Assembly: GCF_900099825.1 (NCBI RefSeq)
Contig: NZ_LT629693.1
Span: forward strand, 3,049,001 to 3,113,000
Length of the DNA stretch: 64,000 nt
Source of the DNA: Bradyrhizobium ottawaense
GTDB lineage: Bacteria; Pseudomonadota; Alphaproteobacteria; Rhizobiales; Xanthobacteraceae
Reading direction: 5' to 3'
A program made the translations under genes and the position numbers. Each line of letters begins with the position of its first letter. Position 1 is the stretch's first letter. Below the pieces are notes generated by a model. That model saw only the letters and a program-made list of their open reading frames with translations, searched no databases and was not told the origin of the DNA. Positions 62,955 through 64,000 of the stretch are shown one piece after another.

Positions 62955-64000
62955 CCGGCAACTCCCTGCTTCGCGGCACGGCTGACCTTGCGCACGAATT
63001 TCTCGACTTCGGTGGAATCGTTTTTCATCACCGTGATGTGTTCGGATTTGGTCAGGAGACCATCGAGCCAGGCCGGCAATTGCGGCCGCACGCCACAGGC
63101 CGCCTCGACCGCATCGGGAAACTTGGCCGGGTGCGCGGTCGACAGCACGATATTGGGGATCTTCGAATCCGAGGTGTCCCGATCGGCCACCGCCAGCGCC
63201 ACCGCGGTATGGGGATCGACGAGATCGCCGGCCTCGCGCCAGGCGGCGCGGATCGTGGCCGCCGTCTCGGTCTCGTCGGCGCGTCCGGCGTCGAATTCCT
63301 CGCGGATGGCGGCGAGCACGGAATCCGGCAGCACGAAACGTCCGGACTGCTTCAGCGAGGCCATCAGGCGGCGAATGCTGTCGGCATCGCGGCCACTGGC
63401 CTCGAACAGCAGCCGCTCGAAATTCGAGGAAACCTGGATGTCCATCGACGGCGAGGCTGACGCGTGAACCTCGCGCACTTCATAGATGCCGGTCTTGAGC
63501 GTGCGCGGCAGGATGTCGTTGACGTTGGAGGCGATCCGCAACCAGCGCACCGGCAGCCCCATCTTCTTGGCGACGTAGCCGGCAAAGATGTCGCCGAAAT
63601 TTCCGGTCGGCACGGTGAAGTCGACGGTGCGCGCGGGCGCGCCGAGCGCCACCGCGGACGTGAAATAATACACCACCTGCGCCACGATGCGCGCCCAGTT
63701 GATCGAGTTGACGCCGGACAGCGACACCGCATCGCGAAAGCCGTGATGATTGAACAGCGCCTTCACGATCGCCTGGCAGTCGTCGAAATTGCCTTCGATC
63801 GCGAGCGCGTGGACATTGCCGGCGCCCGACGTCGTCATCATGCGCCGCTGCACGTCGGAGATCCGGCCGTTCGGGAACAGCACGATCAGGTCGACATTGT
63901 CGAGGTTGGCAAACGCATCAACCGCCGCACCGCCGGTATCGCCCGAGGTCGCGACCACGATGGTGGTGCGCTGCGCACGCTTGGCCAGCACATGATCCAT
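62951..64000 (-). CDS. thrC: Threonine synthase, C-terminal part (runs off the right edge)
   Basis: The window holds 349 residues of this PLP enzyme, missing the N-terminal part with the PLP lysine. VVATSGDTGGAAVDAF, LFPNGRISDVQRRMM, VNSINWARIVAQVVYYF and VPTGNFGDIFAGYVAKKMG are all hallmarks of the long-form threonine synthase. It converts O-phosphohomoserine to threonine. The gene is translationally coupled to the M16 peptidase gene. Confidence 0.96.
   Translation of the reverse strand: MDHVLAKRAQRTTIVVATSGDTGGAAVDAFANLDNVDLIVLFPNGRISDVQRRMMTTSGAGNVHALAIEGNFDDCQAIVKALFNHHGFRDAVSLSGVNSINWARIVAQVVYYFTSAVALGAPARTVDFTVPTGNFGDIFAGYVAKKMGLPVRWLRIASNVNDILPRTLKTGIYEVREVHASASPSMDIQVSSNFERLLFEASGRDADSIRRLMASLKQSGRFVLPDSVLAAIREEFDAGRADETETAATIRAAWREAGDLVDPHTAVALAVADRDTSDSKIPNIVLSTAHPAKFPDAVEAACGVRPQLPAWLDGLLTKSEHITVMKNDSTEVEKFVRKVSRAAKQGVAG

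Overview
The window is a GC-rich alphaproteobacterial chromosome segment. It most likely comes from Bradyrhizobium or a close Bradyrhizobiaceae relative. This is inferred from the protein families (5-aminolevulinate synthase HemA, split F0 genes with a b' subunit, DUF1488, DUF2948, UPF0262), from many lone tripartite-transporter binding proteins, and from short palindromic interspersed repeats in most intergenic gaps. It is mainly ordinary chromosome with three accessory patches. I saw no rRNA, CRISPR array, prophage or plasmid functions.

Layout. 0-5.4 kb: a TAXI-type TRAP transporter operon (minus strand), a lone Bug/TctC binding protein and a CitE-like lyase. 5.4-16 kb: small secreted proteins, a second Bug protein, Nudix hydrolase, thioesterase, aldo/keto reductase, DUF1488, an 0.84 kb repeat-filled gap, a serine hydrolase, a lytic transglycosylase and a CHAD protein. 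16.2-18.95 kb: an aldehyde dehydrogenase/LysR pair bounded by inverted repeats beside a truncated BON-domain gene. 19-25 kb: tRNA-Phe, then a minus-strand housekeeping block (yacG, maf, a phosphatase, UPF0262, hisD, DUF2948, murA). 25-30.5 kb: alpha/beta hydrolase, Zn-finger UBP, EthD, a cyclic-nucleotide/thioredoxin-reductase fusion and tRNA-Thr. 30.6-34.5 kb: a LysR remnant, an SDR enzyme, a GDSL autotransporter and a TetR regulator with nearby palindromes. 34.9-41.6 kb: a 12-TPR protein, a GH16-GH1 glycosidase pair and an outer-membrane beta-barrel. 41.8-47.4 kb: a chemoreceptor, MBL hydrolase, methyltransferase and hemA with a perfect FixK/Fnr-type box.

The most interesting part is 47.5-53.5 kb. 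A transporter-fused hybrid histidine kinase and a convergent NarL-type response regulator are separated by two nested mobile elements. The first is a REP-associated tyrosine transposase between inverted REP palindromes. The second is an IS110-family element inserted at a CT dinucleotide at the end of the right REP. The 208-base left end of the IS110 element can be read as a complete bridge RNA: a 5' hairpin, then two stem-enclosed loops. The four expected guide segments match, by eye, the present insertion site and the element's own ends.

53.8-64 kb: an MHS-type MFS transporter, a YjbQ protein, a DsbA-like isomerase, the F0 ATP synthase operon (atpI-atpB-atpE-b'-b) with a promoter and terminator, and a minus-strand thrC-M16 peptidase-GNAT set running off the right edge.

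Limits: all calls come from reading the sequence and remembered family motifs. No alignment or folding program was run.
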